Origin: an uncultured Psychrosphaera sp.
GTDB lineage: Bacteria; Pseudomonadota; Gammaproteobacteria; Enterobacterales; Alteromonadaceae
NCBI RefSeq assembly: GCF_947500655.1
Contig: NZ_CANMSK010000006.1
Location: forward strand, 1 to 64,000
Direction of reading: 5' to 3'
Length of the DNA: 64,000 nt
A model generated the notes under the pieces. The model made no database searches. It had not been told where the DNA came from and was given only the letters and a program-made list of their open reading frames with translations. Made by a program: the position numbers and the translations under genes. Shown here in pieces: positions 45,106-54,875 of the stretch (position 1 is its first letter; each line of letters opens with the position of its first letter).

Positions 45106-45172
45106 TACCTAATAGTAGTACAGAATTTTTAGCTATGTTCGTTGCAATAAGAACTCAATACTTATATGTACC

Positions 45173-45760
45173 TTATTCTTTTAATACCATATCAATACAC
45201 ATAACTGCGGCAAGAATAAGCTTACGAACAGAGTCATCTTCTGGTATTTCTGGGTTTATTTCTAACACGTAATTATCAGCACTGGTAAACATCTCAGCAC
45301 CTAAACCGCCCCACTTCTTAGTAACGTGAGCTAACGTTGTTTCGCCATCTTTAAAATAAAAATCCCAACCAATCCAATTCCCTTCTAATGTGCATACAAC
45401 TTCTTCATTTATATTTAACACATCAAACTTACCACCAATTGAAAATAGCTTCTGAGCAAAACTACCAAGCAATTCATTGTTATGATCTCTCACTTCAACT
45501 TTAGATAAGAATATAGATATGCCGCGTTGAATTCGGACTATACGGTCATCATTTGATGTTTTTATTTGTACATCAAACGGCGTCATACGCTTGTAGTCAG
45601 TAAATCTTAATATTTTGGTAAGCCAACCTAGGTTAGGCTCTCGACATTCCATTAAAATCTCGCCGGATTCAGGATCGTGAATATCATAGTTATTAGCGGC
45701 TTTAAATATCCCAACATGTTCTTTAACTAGGTATAAGTTTTTCTTGGTTACGTCTGTCAT
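45173..45760 (-). CDS. LURP-one-related/scramblase-like protein
   Basis: This 195-residue protein has the tubby-like beta-barrel pattern of the LURP-one-related/phospholipid-scramblase-related family, including YDIHDPESGEILMECREP, IVRIQRGISIFLSKVEVRDHNNELLG and GKFDVLNINEEVVCTLEGNWIGWDF. A hydrophobic helix closes the C-terminus (LILAAVMCIDMVL). Function in bacteria is unknown. It is monocistronic as far as can be seen. Confidence 0.8.
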   Translation of the reverse strand: MTDVTKKNLYLVKEHVGIFKAANNYDIHDPESGEILMECREPNLGWLTKILRFTDYKRMTPFDVQIKTSNDDRIVRIQRGISIFLSKVEVRDHNNELLGSFAQKLFSIGGKFDVLNINEEVVCTLEGNWIGWDFYFKDGETTLAHVTKKWGGLGAEMFTSADNYVLEINPEIPEDDSVRKLILAAVMCIDMVLKE

Positions 45761-45821
45761 GTTTCATCCTAATTGAATCTATTGATAATTTTTTCTTACT
45801 TAACAAGTGAGGAAAGTATAA

Positions 45822-46445
45822 CTAAACCTTTTGATAAACAACAATAAAGTTATTAGCTGGCATATTTTTAACCTGCATTAAACTCAACTCTCCGTTGCTC
45901 CAGTTTTCTACATCTGTAAGATCTTGCATTCCACCATAACCTTCACTAAAAAGCCATTGGTCAAAGTCTCGGTTGGACTCAGAAGTGTACTCTCTATCTT
46001 TTTTGAAAGGTCCATACAAAACTAATTTTTGTCCTTGCCTCATTGTTTCCACTAATTGCTTAATTAAATGCTGAGCTAATTCCTCACTAATAATATGCAA
46101 AACATTAGCTGAATAGATAAGGTCAAAATCAGATACGTCTATTGGGTCTTGCCCTATATGGAATGAAAAAGGTTTTAGGTAGTTTGTTAAACCTTGTTTT
46201 TGACTAACTTCATACCATTGTAAAGTAAGTGGTAATTTACTTATTATTTCGGTTGGCTGCCAAGTTAACTCTGATACATTCTGACAAAAATGAATACCAT
46301 GTTGCCCAGGACCAGAGCCTATTTCAATGATATTACCTTTTAGCAGGTTTAATTTTTGTAAGGCATCCAATATAGGTTGTTTATTATTATCTGCCGCAGA
46401 GTTTCTAGCAAGGTGAGCAAAAGGGTCTGTCATATTAGCATCCAT
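45822..46445 (-). CDS. DUF938 family SAM-dependent methyltransferase-like protein
   Basis: This 207-residue class I methyltransferase fold has the SAM-binding glycine motif IEIGSGPGQHGIHF (about 40-53), which DUF938 proteins share, and the sequence FDLIYSANVLHIISEE. The substrate is unknown. Start ATG 46445 is followed by another ATG four codons later (MTDPFAHLARNSAADNNKQPI), which may be the true start. Confidence 0.88.
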   Translation of the reverse strand: MDANMTDPFAHLARNSAADNNKQPILDALQKLNLLKGNIIEIGSGPGQHGIHFCQNVSELTWQPTEIISKLPLTLQWYEVSQKQGLTNYLKPFSFHIGQDPIDVSDFDLIYSANVLHIISEELAQHLIKQLVETMRQGQKLVLYGPFKKDREYTSESNRDFDQWLFSEGYGGMQDLTDVENWSNGELSLMQVKNMPANNFIVVYQKV

Positions 46446-46478
46446 AATTTAGTGTTCTGTATCCTAAATTTATTTCAG

Positions 46479-46510
46479 TAAAAAGGCCAGTTGAAGAATT
46501 AACTGGCCTT
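46479..46510 (-). terminator. Intrinsic terminator of the metA-metH operon
   Basis: On the minus strand AAGGCCAGTT, an 8-nt loop and AACTGGCCTT form a perfect 10-bp stem followed by TTTACTG. It lies 47 bp beyond the stop codon of the metH C-terminal gene at 46557. Confidence 0.85.
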
Positions 46511-46556
46511 AAATAATATTAGCTAAATAGCTGTTTAATTGGAGTTATATATTGGA

Positions 46557-49178
46557 TTAGAGATTTGGACCTAGCCATAACTCCATTGTTCTTTCATCCC
46601 AGCCTTTTAAGTCTGCATATCTTTGTGCTTGGACTTTATCTATTTTACTTACTGCAAAGTATTTAGAATCAGGATGAGAGAAATACCAACCAGAAACTGA
46701 GGCGCCCGGCCACATGGCATAACTTTCTGTTAAGTTCATACCAATGCGATTTTCTACATCTAATAGCTGCCATAACTTGGCTTTTTCCGTGTGCTCTGGG
46801 CACGCAGGATAACCAGGTGCAGGGCGAATACCTTGGTATTTTTCACGAATTAAATCATCGTTAGGTAAGGTTTCATCTGCCGCATATCCCCAATATTCTT
46901 TACGCACTTGTTGATGCAAGTATTCAGCTAACGCTTCAGCGAGTCTATCTGCAATCGCTTTAACCATAATGTTATTGTAATCATCATGCTGTGCTAAAAA
47001 TTGCTCTGCTAGCTCATCTGCACCAAAACCTGCGGTTACTGCAAACGCACCAATGTAATCATCAAGTCCAGTTTCTTTAGGAGCGACAAAGTCAGTTAAG
47101 CAATAGTTAGGAGATGAATTTCTAGTTTTTAATTGTTGACGCAATTGATGTAAAACTAACGTCGTGTCGTTATTATTGCCATACACTTCTATTGATTCAT
47201 CTATGCTGTTGGCTGGGAATAAACCAAATACCGCTTTAGCCTTTAGCTCACCGGTTTTTTCAAAACGATCTAACATTTCGTTAGCATCATCAAATACTTT
47301 TTGTGCCTGCTCACCAACCACTTCATGTTTCAAAATTGCTGGGTATTTACCGCTTAACTGCCAAGTTAAAAAATACGGCGTCCAGTCAATATATTCTCTA
47401 AGTGTTTTCATCGAAATATCATGCCATTCATGAATACCTAATTTTTTAGGTTTAGGTGGCTGGTAATTATCCCAATCTACTTTAAATTTGTTTGCTCGTG
47501 CCTGTTCAAAACTAATATATTGAGTGTTATCCCGTTTACGATGATGTTGTACTACTACACGTTCGTAATCTTTCTCTAACTGCTGTAAAAATGGAGCTCG
47601 TAGTTCTTTACTTAACAAGTTTGAAACAACAGAAACCGAACGACTGGCATTAGGAACATACACTACAGGATGTTGGTAATGCTCATCAATTTTAACCGCG
47701 GTATGCGCTTTAGATGTAGTTGCTCCACCAATTAATAACGGTAAGTCTAAACCTTGACGAGTTAGTTCTTTTGCTACGTATACCATCTCATCTAATGACG
47801 GCGTAATTAAGCCAGATAAACCGATAATATCGACTTTTTCAGCTATCGCTGTGTCGATAATTTTCTGACACGGTACCATGACGCCTAAGTCGATAACTTC
47901 ATAGTTATTACATTGTAAAACCACACCAACAATATTTTTACCTATGTCATGAACATCACCTTTAACGGTGGCCATTAAAATTTTTCCGTTGGTGCTGCCC
48001 TCTTCTTTTTCTTCTTCAATATATGGGTTCAAATAAGCAACGGCTTGTTTCATAACTCGCGCTGATTTAACAACTTGAGGAAGGAACATTTTACCTTCAC
48101 CAAACAAGTCTCCCACCACGTTCATGCCATCCATAAGTGGCCCTTCGATAACCTGTAATGGTCGGTCAAAGTGTAATCGAGCTTGTTCAGTGTCTTCTTC
48201 AATAAACTGAGTAATACCTTTAATTAAAGCATATTCCAAACGCTTGGTGACTTCCCAACCTCGCCACTCTTGAGTTTCAGCTTCAACCGCAATACCATCA
48301 CCGCGATATTTAGGCGCTAAATCTAATAATCTTTCAGTTGCATCATCGCGACGATTTAAAATTACATCCTCAACAGCATCACGTAATTCAAGAGGAATAT
48401 CGTCGTAAACGCCTAACTGTCCGGCATTAACAATCGCCATGTCCATGCCTGCTTGTATCGCGTAATACAAAAAGACCGAATGCATAGCTTCACGCACCGG
48501 GTTATTACCACGAAATGAAAATGAAACGTTAGACAGGCCACCAGAAATTTTAGCGTGCGGTAAGTACTTTTTAATATCTTTAATGGCATCAATAAAGGCC
48601 ACGGCATAGTTATTGTGTTCTTCTATTCCTGTTGCTACGGCAAAAATATTAGGGTCGAAGATAATGTCCTGAGGAGGAAAATCAACTTCTTCAACTAACA
48701 ATTCATAAGCGCGCTTACAAATTCTGAATTTTTCTTCACGGGTTTCTGCTTGACCGTCTTGGTCAAACGCCATAACCACAACAGCTGCACCATAACGCTT
48801 TATTTTTTTAGCGTATTCTAAAAACGGCTCTTCGCCCTCTTTCATGGAAATAGAGTTTACAATTGCTTTACCTTGAACACATTTAAGTCCAGCTTCAATC
48901 ACTTCCCATTTTGATGAGTCAAGCATAATGGGTACACGAGAAATATCTGGCTCAGAGGCAATTAAGTTACAAAACTTTTTCATCGCCGCGACAGAATCTA
49001 ACATGGCTTCATCCATGTTAATGTCGATAACTTGCGCACCATTTTCAACTTGTTGGCGTGCTACATCTAAGGCTGTTTCGTAATCCCCTTCAAGGATCAA
49101 TCGTTTAAACATGGCCGAACCCGTTACGTTGGTTCTCTCGCCCACATTTACAAATCTACTGACTAATTTTGTTGTCAT
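46557..49178 (-). CDS. metH: Methionine synthase, C-terminal protein (folate, B12 and activation domains)
   Basis: This 873-residue protein covers E. coli MetH from the pterin domain onward: [13 protein letters not shown] (folate domain start), the cobalamin DxHxxG motif in [27 protein letters not shown], and the SAM-binding activation domain with [14 protein letters not shown]. It lacks the homocysteine domain, which is a separate gene just upstream. It has its own ATG, and the split falls at the natural domain linker, so the two proteins probably form one functional B12-dependent enzyme. Confidence 0.93.
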   Translation of the reverse strand: MTTKLVSRFVNVGERTNVTGSAMFKRLILEGDYETALDVARQQVENGAQVIDINMDEAMLDSVAAMKKFCNLIASEPDISRVPIMLDSSKWEVIEAGLKCVQGKAIVNSISMKEGEEPFLEYAKKIKRYGAAVVVMAFDQDGQAETREEKFRICKRAYELLVEEVDFPPQDIIFDPNIFAVATGIEEHNNYAVAFIDAIKDIKKYLPHAKISGGLSNVSFSFRGNNPVREAMHSVFLYYAIQAGMDMAIVNAGQLGVYDDIPLELRDAVEDVILNRRDDATERLLDLAPKYRGDGIAVEAETQEWRGWEVTKRLEYALIKGITQFIEEDTEQARLHFDRPLQVIEGPLMDGMNVVGDLFGEGKMFLPQVVKSARVMKQAVAYLNPYIEEEKEEGSTNGKILMATVKGDVHDIGKNIVGVVLQCNNYEVIDLGVMVPCQKIIDTAIAEKVDIIGLSGLITPSLDEMVYVAKELTRQGLDLPLLIGGATTSKAHTAVKIDEHYQHPVVYVPNASRSVSVVSNLLSKELRAPFLQQLEKDYERVVVQHHRKRDNTQYISFEQARANKFKVDWDNYQPPKPKKLGIHEWHDISMKTLREYIDWTPYFLTWQLSGKYPAILKHEVVGEQAQKVFDDANEMLDRFEKTGELKAKAVFGLFPANSIDESIEVYGNNNDTTLVLHQLRQQLKTRNSSPNYCLTDFVAPKETGLDDYIGAFAVTAGFGADELAEQFLAQHDDYNNIMVKAIADRLAEALAEYLHQQVRKEYWGYAADETLPNDDLIREKYQGIRPAPGYPACPEHTEKAKLWQLLDVENRIGMNLTESYAMWPGASVSGWYFSHPDSKYFAVSKIDKVQAQRYADLKGWDERTMELWLGPNL

Positions 49179-49192
49179 AATTTTGTATCCAC

Positions 49193-49220
49193 GCCTAATT
49201 CATTACTCGATAAATTAGGC
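49193..49220 (-). promoter_or_regulatory. Hairpin in the spacer between the two metH genes
   Basis: GCCTAATT (49193-49200) and AATTAGGC (49213-49220) form a perfect 8-bp stem with a 12-nt loop, 14 bp upstream of the second gene's start and without a U-tract. It may influence mRNA processing or translation of the C-terminal protein. Confidence 0.45.
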
Positions 49221-49244
49221 TGTCATTTTATAAATTAAATGAAG

Positions 49245-50312
49245 TTATAAGTTAAACGCTTCTAGGCCGGAAAGACGCATTAATGAGCTTTTTTCTTTTG
49301 GTGTTCTTGGCGTATTGCCTTCAACCGCATTAACCATAGCGGTTATATGTTCTGGAGTTGTTCCGCAACAACCACCAACAATATTGATCAGCTGACTGCT
49401 TGACCATTCTGCAATATGTTCGGCCATTTCATCGGCTTCCAAGTCATATTCACCGAATTCATTTGGCAAACCGGCATTTGGATGAACCGATACAAAACAC
49501 TCACAAATTGACGATAAAGTATCTACGTATTGTCTTAATTGATCTGGCCCTAATGCGCAATTCAAACCAACCGATATTGGATTAACATGACAGATTGAAT
49601 TGTAAAATGCTTCCGTTGTTTGACCAGACAATGTTCTACCTGAGGCATCTGTAATTGTGCCCGAGATCATTATTGGTAAACGCTGACCAGCTTGTTCAAA
49701 TGCTTCTTCTATCGCGAACAATGCCGCTTTTGCATTTAACGTATCAAAGATAGTTTCTACTAAAATAATGTCTGAGCCGCCATGCATCAAAGCTAATGTC
49801 GCACTAACATAATCTTCAACTAGTTCATCAAAAGTTATATTTCTAAATCCAGGATCATTTACATCTGGAGAAATAGATAAGGTTTTTGATGTTGGGCCTA
49901 ATACACCAGCGACAAAACGAGGTTTGTCTGGTGTTGATATTTCATCACATGCTTCGCGCGCTAATTTTGCAGCTTCAAAGTTAATCTCTTCAGCAAGCGA
50001 CTGCATTTCATAATCAGACATGGACGTTTTAGTGGCGTTAAAACTGTTTGTTTCTATTATGTCTGCACCAGCTTTAAGATACTGCAAATGAATATTTTTA
50101 ATAATATCAGGCTGCGTAAGTACTAACAGATCGTTATTGCCTTTAATGGATGTAGGCCAATCAGCAAAACGTGTACCGCGGTAATCTTCTTCTTCCAAAC
50201 CACATTGCTGGATCATAGTACCCATGGCACCATCAAGGATCAGCGTTTTATCTTTAAGAAGCTTTGTTAATAATTCGGTTTGGTTTGGGCGTATCGTGCC
50301 TTTACTGATCAT
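49245..50312 (-). CDS. metH: Methionine synthase, N-terminal homocysteine S-methyltransferase protein
   Basis: This 355-residue zinc-dependent homocysteine methyltransferase domain has the three zinc ligands as GLNC (Cys252) and GGCC (Cys315, Cys316). It ends at LSGLEAFNL, equivalent to the LSGLEPLNI linker of E. coli MetH, where its stop codon lies. The downstream gene supplies folate, B12 and activation domains. It lies 24 bp after metA, so the three genes probably form one transcription unit controlled by MetJ. Confidence 0.92.
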   Translation of the reverse strand: MISKGTIRPNQTELLTKLLKDKTLILDGAMGTMIQQCGLEEEDYRGTRFADWPTSIKGNNDLLVLTQPDIIKNIHLQYLKAGADIIETNSFNATKTSMSDYEMQSLAEEINFEAAKLAREACDEISTPDKPRFVAGVLGPTSKTLSISPDVNDPGFRNITFDELVEDYVSATLALMHGGSDIILVETIFDTLNAKAALFAIEEAFEQAGQRLPIMISGTITDASGRTLSGQTTEAFYNSICHVNPISVGLNCALGPDQLRQYVDTLSSICECFVSVHPNAGLPNEFGEYDLEADEMAEHIAEWSSSQLINIVGGCCGTTPEHITAMVNAVEGNTPRTPKEKSSLMRLSGLEAFNL

Positions 50313-50336
50313 GTTTTATTTCCTGCGCTTAATTCT

Positions 50337-51278
50337 TTAGGCAAAATTGTCTGTACGTACATTTTCACTCACTTGGCTCAAATTATATGGTGTTTTCTGA
50401 TAAACATTATAATTTAACCAATTGCTAAATAATAAATAACCATGTGCTTGCCATGACTTTAACGGTTCTTTTTTAGGATCGTTATTTGGATAATAATTTA
50501 CTGGAATATCAGGTGCTAAGCCGCTTTCTAAATCCCTTACATATTCATCATGTAATGTGGCTCTGTCATACTCCGGGTGACCGGTAATAAAGACTCGAGT
50601 TCCGGACTGATTCTGCATTAAATATGCACCAACTTCATCAGAGCCTGAAATAGTAATTAAATCAGATTCTTTATTTAATAACTCTAGTGGAACTTCGCCA
50701 TAACGAGAATGAGGGGCAAAAAACACATCATCAAAACCGCGCATAATAGGCGCTTTCGATTCCCATTTTTGATGTTGGTATATTCCACTTAGTTTTGTAT
50801 CACGAATTTGATGTCTAATACCATAGTGATAATAAATAGCCGCATGTGCAGCCCAGCATAAATATAGCGTTGAAGTGACATGTTGGTCAGCCCAATCCAG
50901 CACTTCTTTTAACTGTGGCCAATAAGTTATGTCTTCATAATCTTTTAAACCTAAAGGTGCACCAGTAATGATGAGGCCATCATAATTTTTATCTTTTATA
51001 TCATTAAAGTAACGATAAAAAGTATTTAGGTGAGCTTCTGAAGTGGTTTTAACCTGATGATCCAAGCGCACTAATTCAATATCTACCTGCAACGGAGAAT
51101 TAGATAATAAGCGAACCAGCTGTACTTCAGTGGTTATTTTATCTGGCATTAAATTCAGCACAGCCACCTGCATAGGGCGAATGTCCTGAGTGTCTGCTCG
51201 ATGTGCAGGCATAACATAAATATTTTCCTGCTTTAAAGCATCAATTGCAGGTAATTTATCCGGAACACGAATAGGCAT
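50337..51278 (-). CDS. metA: Homoserine O-succinyltransferase (MetA)
   Basis: This 313-residue enzyme activates homoserine for methionine synthesis. The catalytic Cys is Cys141 in LYLCWAAHAA, and the His/Glu pair lies in FITGHPEYD. Whether succinyl- or acetyl-CoA is used depends on one residue near the active site and is not settled here. It starts the metA-metH-metH block, with a MetJ-type operator 62-93 bp upstream of its start. Confidence 0.94.
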   Translation of the reverse strand: MPIRVPDKLPAIDALKQENIYVMPAHRADTQDIRPMQVAVLNLMPDKITTEVQLVRLLSNSPLQVDIELVRLDHQVKTTSEAHLNTFYRYFNDIKDKNYDGLIITGAPLGLKDYEDITYWPQLKEVLDWADQHVTSTLYLCWAAHAAIYYHYGIRHQIRDTKLSGIYQHQKWESKAPIMRGFDDVFFAPHSRYGEVPLELLNKESDLITISGSDEVGAYLMQNQSGTRVFITGHPEYDRATLHDEYVRDLESGLAPDIPVNYYPNNDPKKEPLKSWQAHGYLLFSNWLNYNVYQKTPYNLSQVSENVRTDNFA

Positions 51279-51629
51279 GAGGAAAACTCTATGGATTAAA
51301 ATAACTTAATCTAGAGACTACTTAATTTATTGCCAAAGTCAACATCTAGATGTTTAGACGTCTAAAATAAATTACACTCTAGATAACATAAATAAATTTT
51401 TTTTTTGAAAACTACTGCCTAAATTCAATCCAAAGTTTAGGTGCTAGTGTACAAACTTAAACTGTATGTTCTCACTGTCTATTAAAGTTATTTATATTTC
51501 ACAAAATGTAATTTTAAAGTAGCTGTTAACAAAAATCACGACTATATTAGTTGCTACTAACTAACTCTAATGCTTGTTATTTTTATAGTTAAATTCAAAT
51601 AATCAATGCACTATAATTCAGGATTTTTA
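51279..51629. other. 351-bp divergent region between metA and the EAL-HDOD gene
   Basis: No ORF is seen. It holds the MetJ operator and the probable metA promoter (-35 TTGACT on the minus strand at 51337-51342, -10 TAGTCT at 51315-51320, 16-bp spacer), a poly-T tract near 51392-51402, and AT-rich sequence before the EAL-HDOD start with AGGA at 51619-51622. Confidence 0.5.
51340..51371. promoter_or_regulatory. MetJ operator (tandem met boxes)
   Basis: Contiguous 8-mers CAACATCT, AGATGTTT, AGACGTCT and AAAATAAA (51340-51371) include one perfect met box (AGACGTCT, 51356-51363) flanked by two partial ones. MetJ binds tandem met boxes with S-adenosylmethionine as corepressor. The site overlaps the -35 of metA on the minus strand. 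Confidence 0.8.
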
Positions 51630-52856
51630 ATGTATTTTTATGCTGCCCGACAACCTATCTTAGATGCAGAGAAAAAACTTTTTGCTTACGAGTTACTCTT
51701 TAGAGATAGTGTAGACAACGTATTCCCTGACATTGATGAAGATGAAGCAACGACGCGGATGATAGAAGGCTCTCAATTCAACTTAGGTTTAGCCCACTTA
51801 ACTAATAATAAACCTGCATTTATCAACTTTACTCTCGACACTATTCTTAAAAAATATCCTTCAATGCTACCGCCTGAAACTTTAGTAGTAGAGATATTGG
51901 AAACCGTTACGCCAAGTAAAAAACTGCTAGAGGCAGTTAAAGAATTAAAACAGCAAGGTTATGTATTAGCATTAGATGATTACGAACATAAACCAGTATG
52001 GCGACACTTCTTTCCATTTATTAATATTATTAAGATTGATCTCAGAGCTATGTCTTTTGCAGAAATTGAGCAAGTAATAGTAGAACTTGCGGATTTTACA
52101 CATATAGATTTTTTAGCAGAAAAAGTTGAGACATTGGATGAATTTGAGCGATGTAAAGAGATGGGGTTTAAATACTTTCAAGGTTACTTCTTTTCTAAAC
52201 CTGAAATAATGAAAACGAAGACCTTATCTCCAAGTCAATTAAAACTTTCTGAGTTATTAGCGGAAACCTCATCAGAACAAGTTGATGTAGCCAAAATAAC
52301 TACAATGTTTGAGAGTGATATAAACCTTTCATACAAACTACTAAGGTACTGTAACTCAGCTGCGTTTAAACTAAGAGCCGACATCTCAACCATAAAACAA
52401 GGGATAGTCACGTTAGGAAATTATGAACTTAAAAAGTTTTTATCTTTATTATTTATAGCCTCAATAAGTGACAATAAACCGCAAGAGTTATTACGACTGG
52501 CTATGGTGCGTGCGCATTTTTGTGAAAATTTAGCAAAATTAGATAATGGTTGCGACTCAAGCATGGCGTTTTTAACCGGGATGCTTTCATTAATTGATGC
52601 CATATTAGATCAAGATATCAAAACGATAATGGAGCAATTGCCTTTATCTGCAGAAATAAAAGAGGCATTAATTAATAAAAAAGGTAAATTAGCGACATTT
52701 TTAAAATTAGCTATCGCATATGAGCGTGGCGAGTGGGAACAAGAATCGGTATTAAAATCTTCACTGCAATTATCTGAAAATCAAGTACCAACTATCTACG
52801 CGAAGGCAATTAATTGGGCTCATGATCAAATATCGTTTATTGGTGATAATGATTAA
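51630..52856 (+). CDS. EAL-HDOD (YuxH-type) signalling protein
   Basis: This protein of about 408 residues has an N-terminal EAL-like domain (1-205) and a C-terminal HDOD domain (about 205-395). The EAL signature is degenerate (YELLFRD), so cyclic-di-GMP hydrolysis is doubtful; such proteins often bind ligands or partners instead. I chose ATG 51630 (MYFYAARQPIL) over ATG 51606 because AGGA lies 7 bp before it and family members start there. It is monocistronic. Confidence 0.85.
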   Translation: MYFYAARQPILDAEKKLFAYELLFRDSVDNVFPDIDEDEATTRMIEGSQFNLGLAHLTNNKPAFINFTLDTILKKYPSMLPPETLVVEILETVTPSKKLLEAVKELKQQGYVLALDDYEHKPVWRHFFPFINIIKIDLRAMSFAEIEQVIVELADFTHIDFLAEKVETLDEFERCKEMGFKYFQGYFFSKPEIMKTKTLSPSQLKLSELLAETSSEQVDVAKITTMFESDINLSYKLLRYCNSAAFKLRADISTIKQGIVTLGNYELKKFLSLLFIASISDNKPQELLRLAMVRAHFCENLAKLDNGCDSSMAFLTGMLSLIDAILDQDIKTIMEQLPLSAEIKEALINKKGKLATFLKLAIAYERGEWEQESVLKSSLQLSENQVPTIYAKAINWAHDQISFIGDND

Positions 52857-52870
52857 TATTTAAATATTAA

Positions 52871-52895
52871 AAAAGGAGCAAACGCTCCTTTTCAT
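52871..52895. terminator. Bidirectional intrinsic terminator
   Basis: AAAAGGAGC (52871-52879), loop AAAC and GCTCCTTTT (52884-52892) form a 9-bp perfect stem with A/T tracts on both sides, between the convergent EAL-HDOD and comEA genes. Confidence 0.85.
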
Positions 52896-52921
52896 TACAA
52901 ATTTAGTGATACAAAATACAT

Positions 52922-53236
52922 TCACTCAGCGGTTAGAAAAGGCGTAAGTTTTTTAACTAACTTAGTACCAATTCCTTTTATATTAACTAGCTCGTCTAAC
53001 GATGTTAACTTTCCGTTTTCACTAATATAACTAACAATCGCTTGCGCTTTTTTGGGACCAAGTCCTTTAATTTTTGTTAGTTGGCTAACATCAGCTTCAT
53101 TAACATTTAACTTAGCCTGAACTTCCATGCTTTCATCAATTTCCACGAATGGCTTATTGAGTTCCGCCGAAAAGCTAGGCACTGAACAAGTTATTAATAA
53201 AGTAAAAATAATTAATGTAAATGTCGTTTTATTCAT
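52922..53236 (-). CDS. ComEA-family helix-hairpin-helix protein
   Basis: This 104-residue exported protein has a signal peptide (1-23, VPSFSA) and two helix-hairpin-helix motifs (NVNEADVSQLTKIKGLGPKKAQAIVSYI and LDELVNIKGIGTKLVKKL), the ComEA pattern for binding double-stranded DNA in the periplasm. It may assist DNA uptake; the compact pilMNOPQ genes nearby could be its pilus partners. No membrane anchor beyond the signal is seen. Confidence 0.88.
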   Translation of the reverse strand: MNKTTFTLIIFTLLITCSVPSFSAELNKPFVEIDESMEVQAKLNVNEADVSQLTKIKGLGPKKAQAIVSYISENGKLTSLDELVNIKGIGTKLVKKLTPFLTAE

Positions 53237-53308
53237 GTTTCTTTCCTTTTATTATGAATTACCCAATAAAGGTATAAGACAACATCTGTATTTTGGCAAA
53301 CTTAATTA

Positions 53309-54181
53309 TTACTTATTTAATATTTCTTCTAACACCTGTTTAATTGAGTCACCTATTTGGGCAAAGAATACACGTCTATGGCTGGTTTTACGCCATACTA
53401 AACTTAACGTCCGACTTGCTGTCGTCTCAGGCATCGATTCACTGGACAATGAACTATTGGTTAGAATTCCAGACTTAATAGCTAATTGAGGTAGGTAAGT
53501 TTCGCCCAAGTGTCCTTCCACCATAGCTAGCAATGTATTTAAACTACTAGCTTGAAAAGGATGGATATTGGCGTCATCCGTTAACCTGCAACCTTTAATC
53601 GTATGATCTGAAAGACAGTGTTCTTTTTCTAATAAATAAATGTTGTCACTTAATTTATTAGGGTGAAACACTCTAACAAACGGGTCTTTACATAAACTAA
53701 GTTCAACAAACTCATTGGTTTCATAAGGCGTAGCCATTAGCACTAGATCTAAGCGACCTTCACGTAATAATGCCAAGCAATTCTCTGTAGTGTCTTCCCG
53801 CAAAAATAATTCTAAATTAGGGTGTTCCTTAGCACACTTTTTGATCAGAGGTGACATTACAAAAGGTGCAATGGTAGGAATAATACCTATTTGTAGCTCA
53901 CCTGAGAACTCGTTACCTTGAGCACTTGAAGTCGCCACTAAATCTGCACTTTGCTCAAGGATTATGCGAGCTTTATTTACAACATCAACACCTAAGGGGG
54001 TAAATACAAATGTCTTATGATCTCTTTCAATTAGCTGGGAATCTAACTGTTCTTCTAACGCCTGAATTGCACTACTTAATGTAGATTGAGAAACAAAGCA
54101 CTTTTTAGCCGCATGACCAAAGTGACCAGTATCAAATAAGGCAACCAAATATTTTAATTGTTGTAACTTAGGTAACTTCAT
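53309..54181 (-). CDS. oxyR: Hydrogen-peroxide-sensing LysR regulator OxyR
   Basis: This LysR-type regulator of about 290 residues has the HTH at the N-terminus (LKYLVALFDTGHFGHAAKKC...SQSTLSSAIQ). Two cysteines spaced nine residues apart in EHCLSDHTIKGC match the redox pair Cys199/Cys208 of E. coli OxyR (LEDGHCLRDQAMGFC). I chose ATG 54181, which GGGAG precedes by 5 bp, over an upstream in-frame ATG at 54202. No divergent katG/ahp gene is present; the neighbour is a small secreted protein gene. Confidence 0.9.
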   Translation of the reverse strand: MKLPKLQQLKYLVALFDTGHFGHAAKKCFVSQSTLSSAIQALEEQLDSQLIERDHKTFVFTPLGVDVVNKARIILEQSADLVATSSAQGNEFSGELQIGIIPTIAPFVMSPLIKKCAKEHPNLELFLREDTTENCLALLREGRLDLVLMATPYETNEFVELSLCKDPFVRVFHPNKLSDNIYLLEKEHCLSDHTIKGCRLTDDANIHPFQASSLNTLLAMVEGHLGETYLPQLAIKSGILTNSSLSSESMPETTASRTLSLVWRKTSHRRVFFAQIGDSIKQVLEEILNK

Positions 54182-54369
54182 TACGCTCCCTGACATATCC
54201 AATAGAATTGTATTAATTATGGTTAACTTGTGTTTTTTTTAACCATTTCAGTGTAGTATTTAACAAATTGTCGACTTATCGCTTTTAATCATCAACCTAG
54301 CGCATAAGTTAACATAATTACTATTTATTAATTAAACTCTCATTTACTTTAATTACTAGGACAAGGACG

Positions 54370-54651
54370 ATGATGACTTCTAAATATACAAAGCTTATTG
54401 CTTTATCTGCTGTTTTGTTTTCAGTTACCCTATTTACGGTCCCTGTAGTTAAAGAATATGTATGTCAAACGACCAGTACTTTCACTGGTGGCGATTGCTC
54501 GCCAGACCAACTAAATACACCAAGTTGGTGGGATTGGATCATAAGCAGTGAGTCATCAAAGTTTCATTTTTTTCAATTATTAGAATTAATCCATAACTAC
54601 GATGCATCAGCTTCCATCTCTGACAATCAAGAATTACGTCAACACAGCTAA
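54370..54651 (+). CDS. Unknown small secreted or membrane-anchored protein
   Basis: This 93-residue protein has an N-terminal signal or anchor helix (about 8-27) and a short periplasmic part with two cysteines (CQTTSTFTGGDC), possibly a disulfide, and a Trp-rich SWWDWII stretch. I do not recognise the family. The stop codon overlaps the next start by one base (TAATG), which couples it to the DUF2970 gene. Confidence 0.7.
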   Translation: MMTSKYTKLIALSAVLFSVTLFTVPVVKEYVCQTTSTFTGGDCSPDQLNTPSWWDWIISSESSKFHFFQLLELIHNYDASASISDNQELRQHS

Positions 54652-54842
54652 TGTCAAAAAAAACACCATTTAAAACGGCCTTTAAAAGTGCATTTTCTGC
54701 ATTATTTGGGGTTCAAAACTCTAATAATCACAAAGAAGACTTTGAATCTGAAACACCATTTCCATATATTTTGGCCGGTGTTATTTTGGTTATTGGCTTC
54801 GTATTAATGTTACTTGTTATCGTTAGTGCAGTTTTACCTTAA
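54651..54842 (+). CDS. DUF2970 family small membrane protein
   Basis: This 63-residue protein has a basic N-terminus, the DUF2970 pattern SAFSALFGVQNSNNHKEDFE and one C-terminal membrane helix (about 38-60). The function is unknown. It is translationally coupled to the 93-residue protein gene upstream and lies beside the convergent dam gene. Confidence 0.85.
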   Translation: MSKKTPFKTAFKSAFSALFGVQNSNNHKEDFESETPFPYILAGVILVIGFVLMLLVIVSAVLP

Positions 54843-54875
54843 CGATATAACATTCACTTTCCACAATTTATTCTA

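Noticed and set aside
45087..45272. 61-codon plus-strand ORF near the LURP-one gene
   Set aside because: It overlaps the coding frame of the minus-strand LURP-one-related gene, has no ribosome binding site and no family resemblance; I treated it as a shadow frame.
46557..50312. metH split as a frameshift pseudogene
   Set aside because: Both ORFs end and start at the natural domain linker, all motifs are intact and a 66-bp spacer with its own start lies between; a frameshift would not give this.
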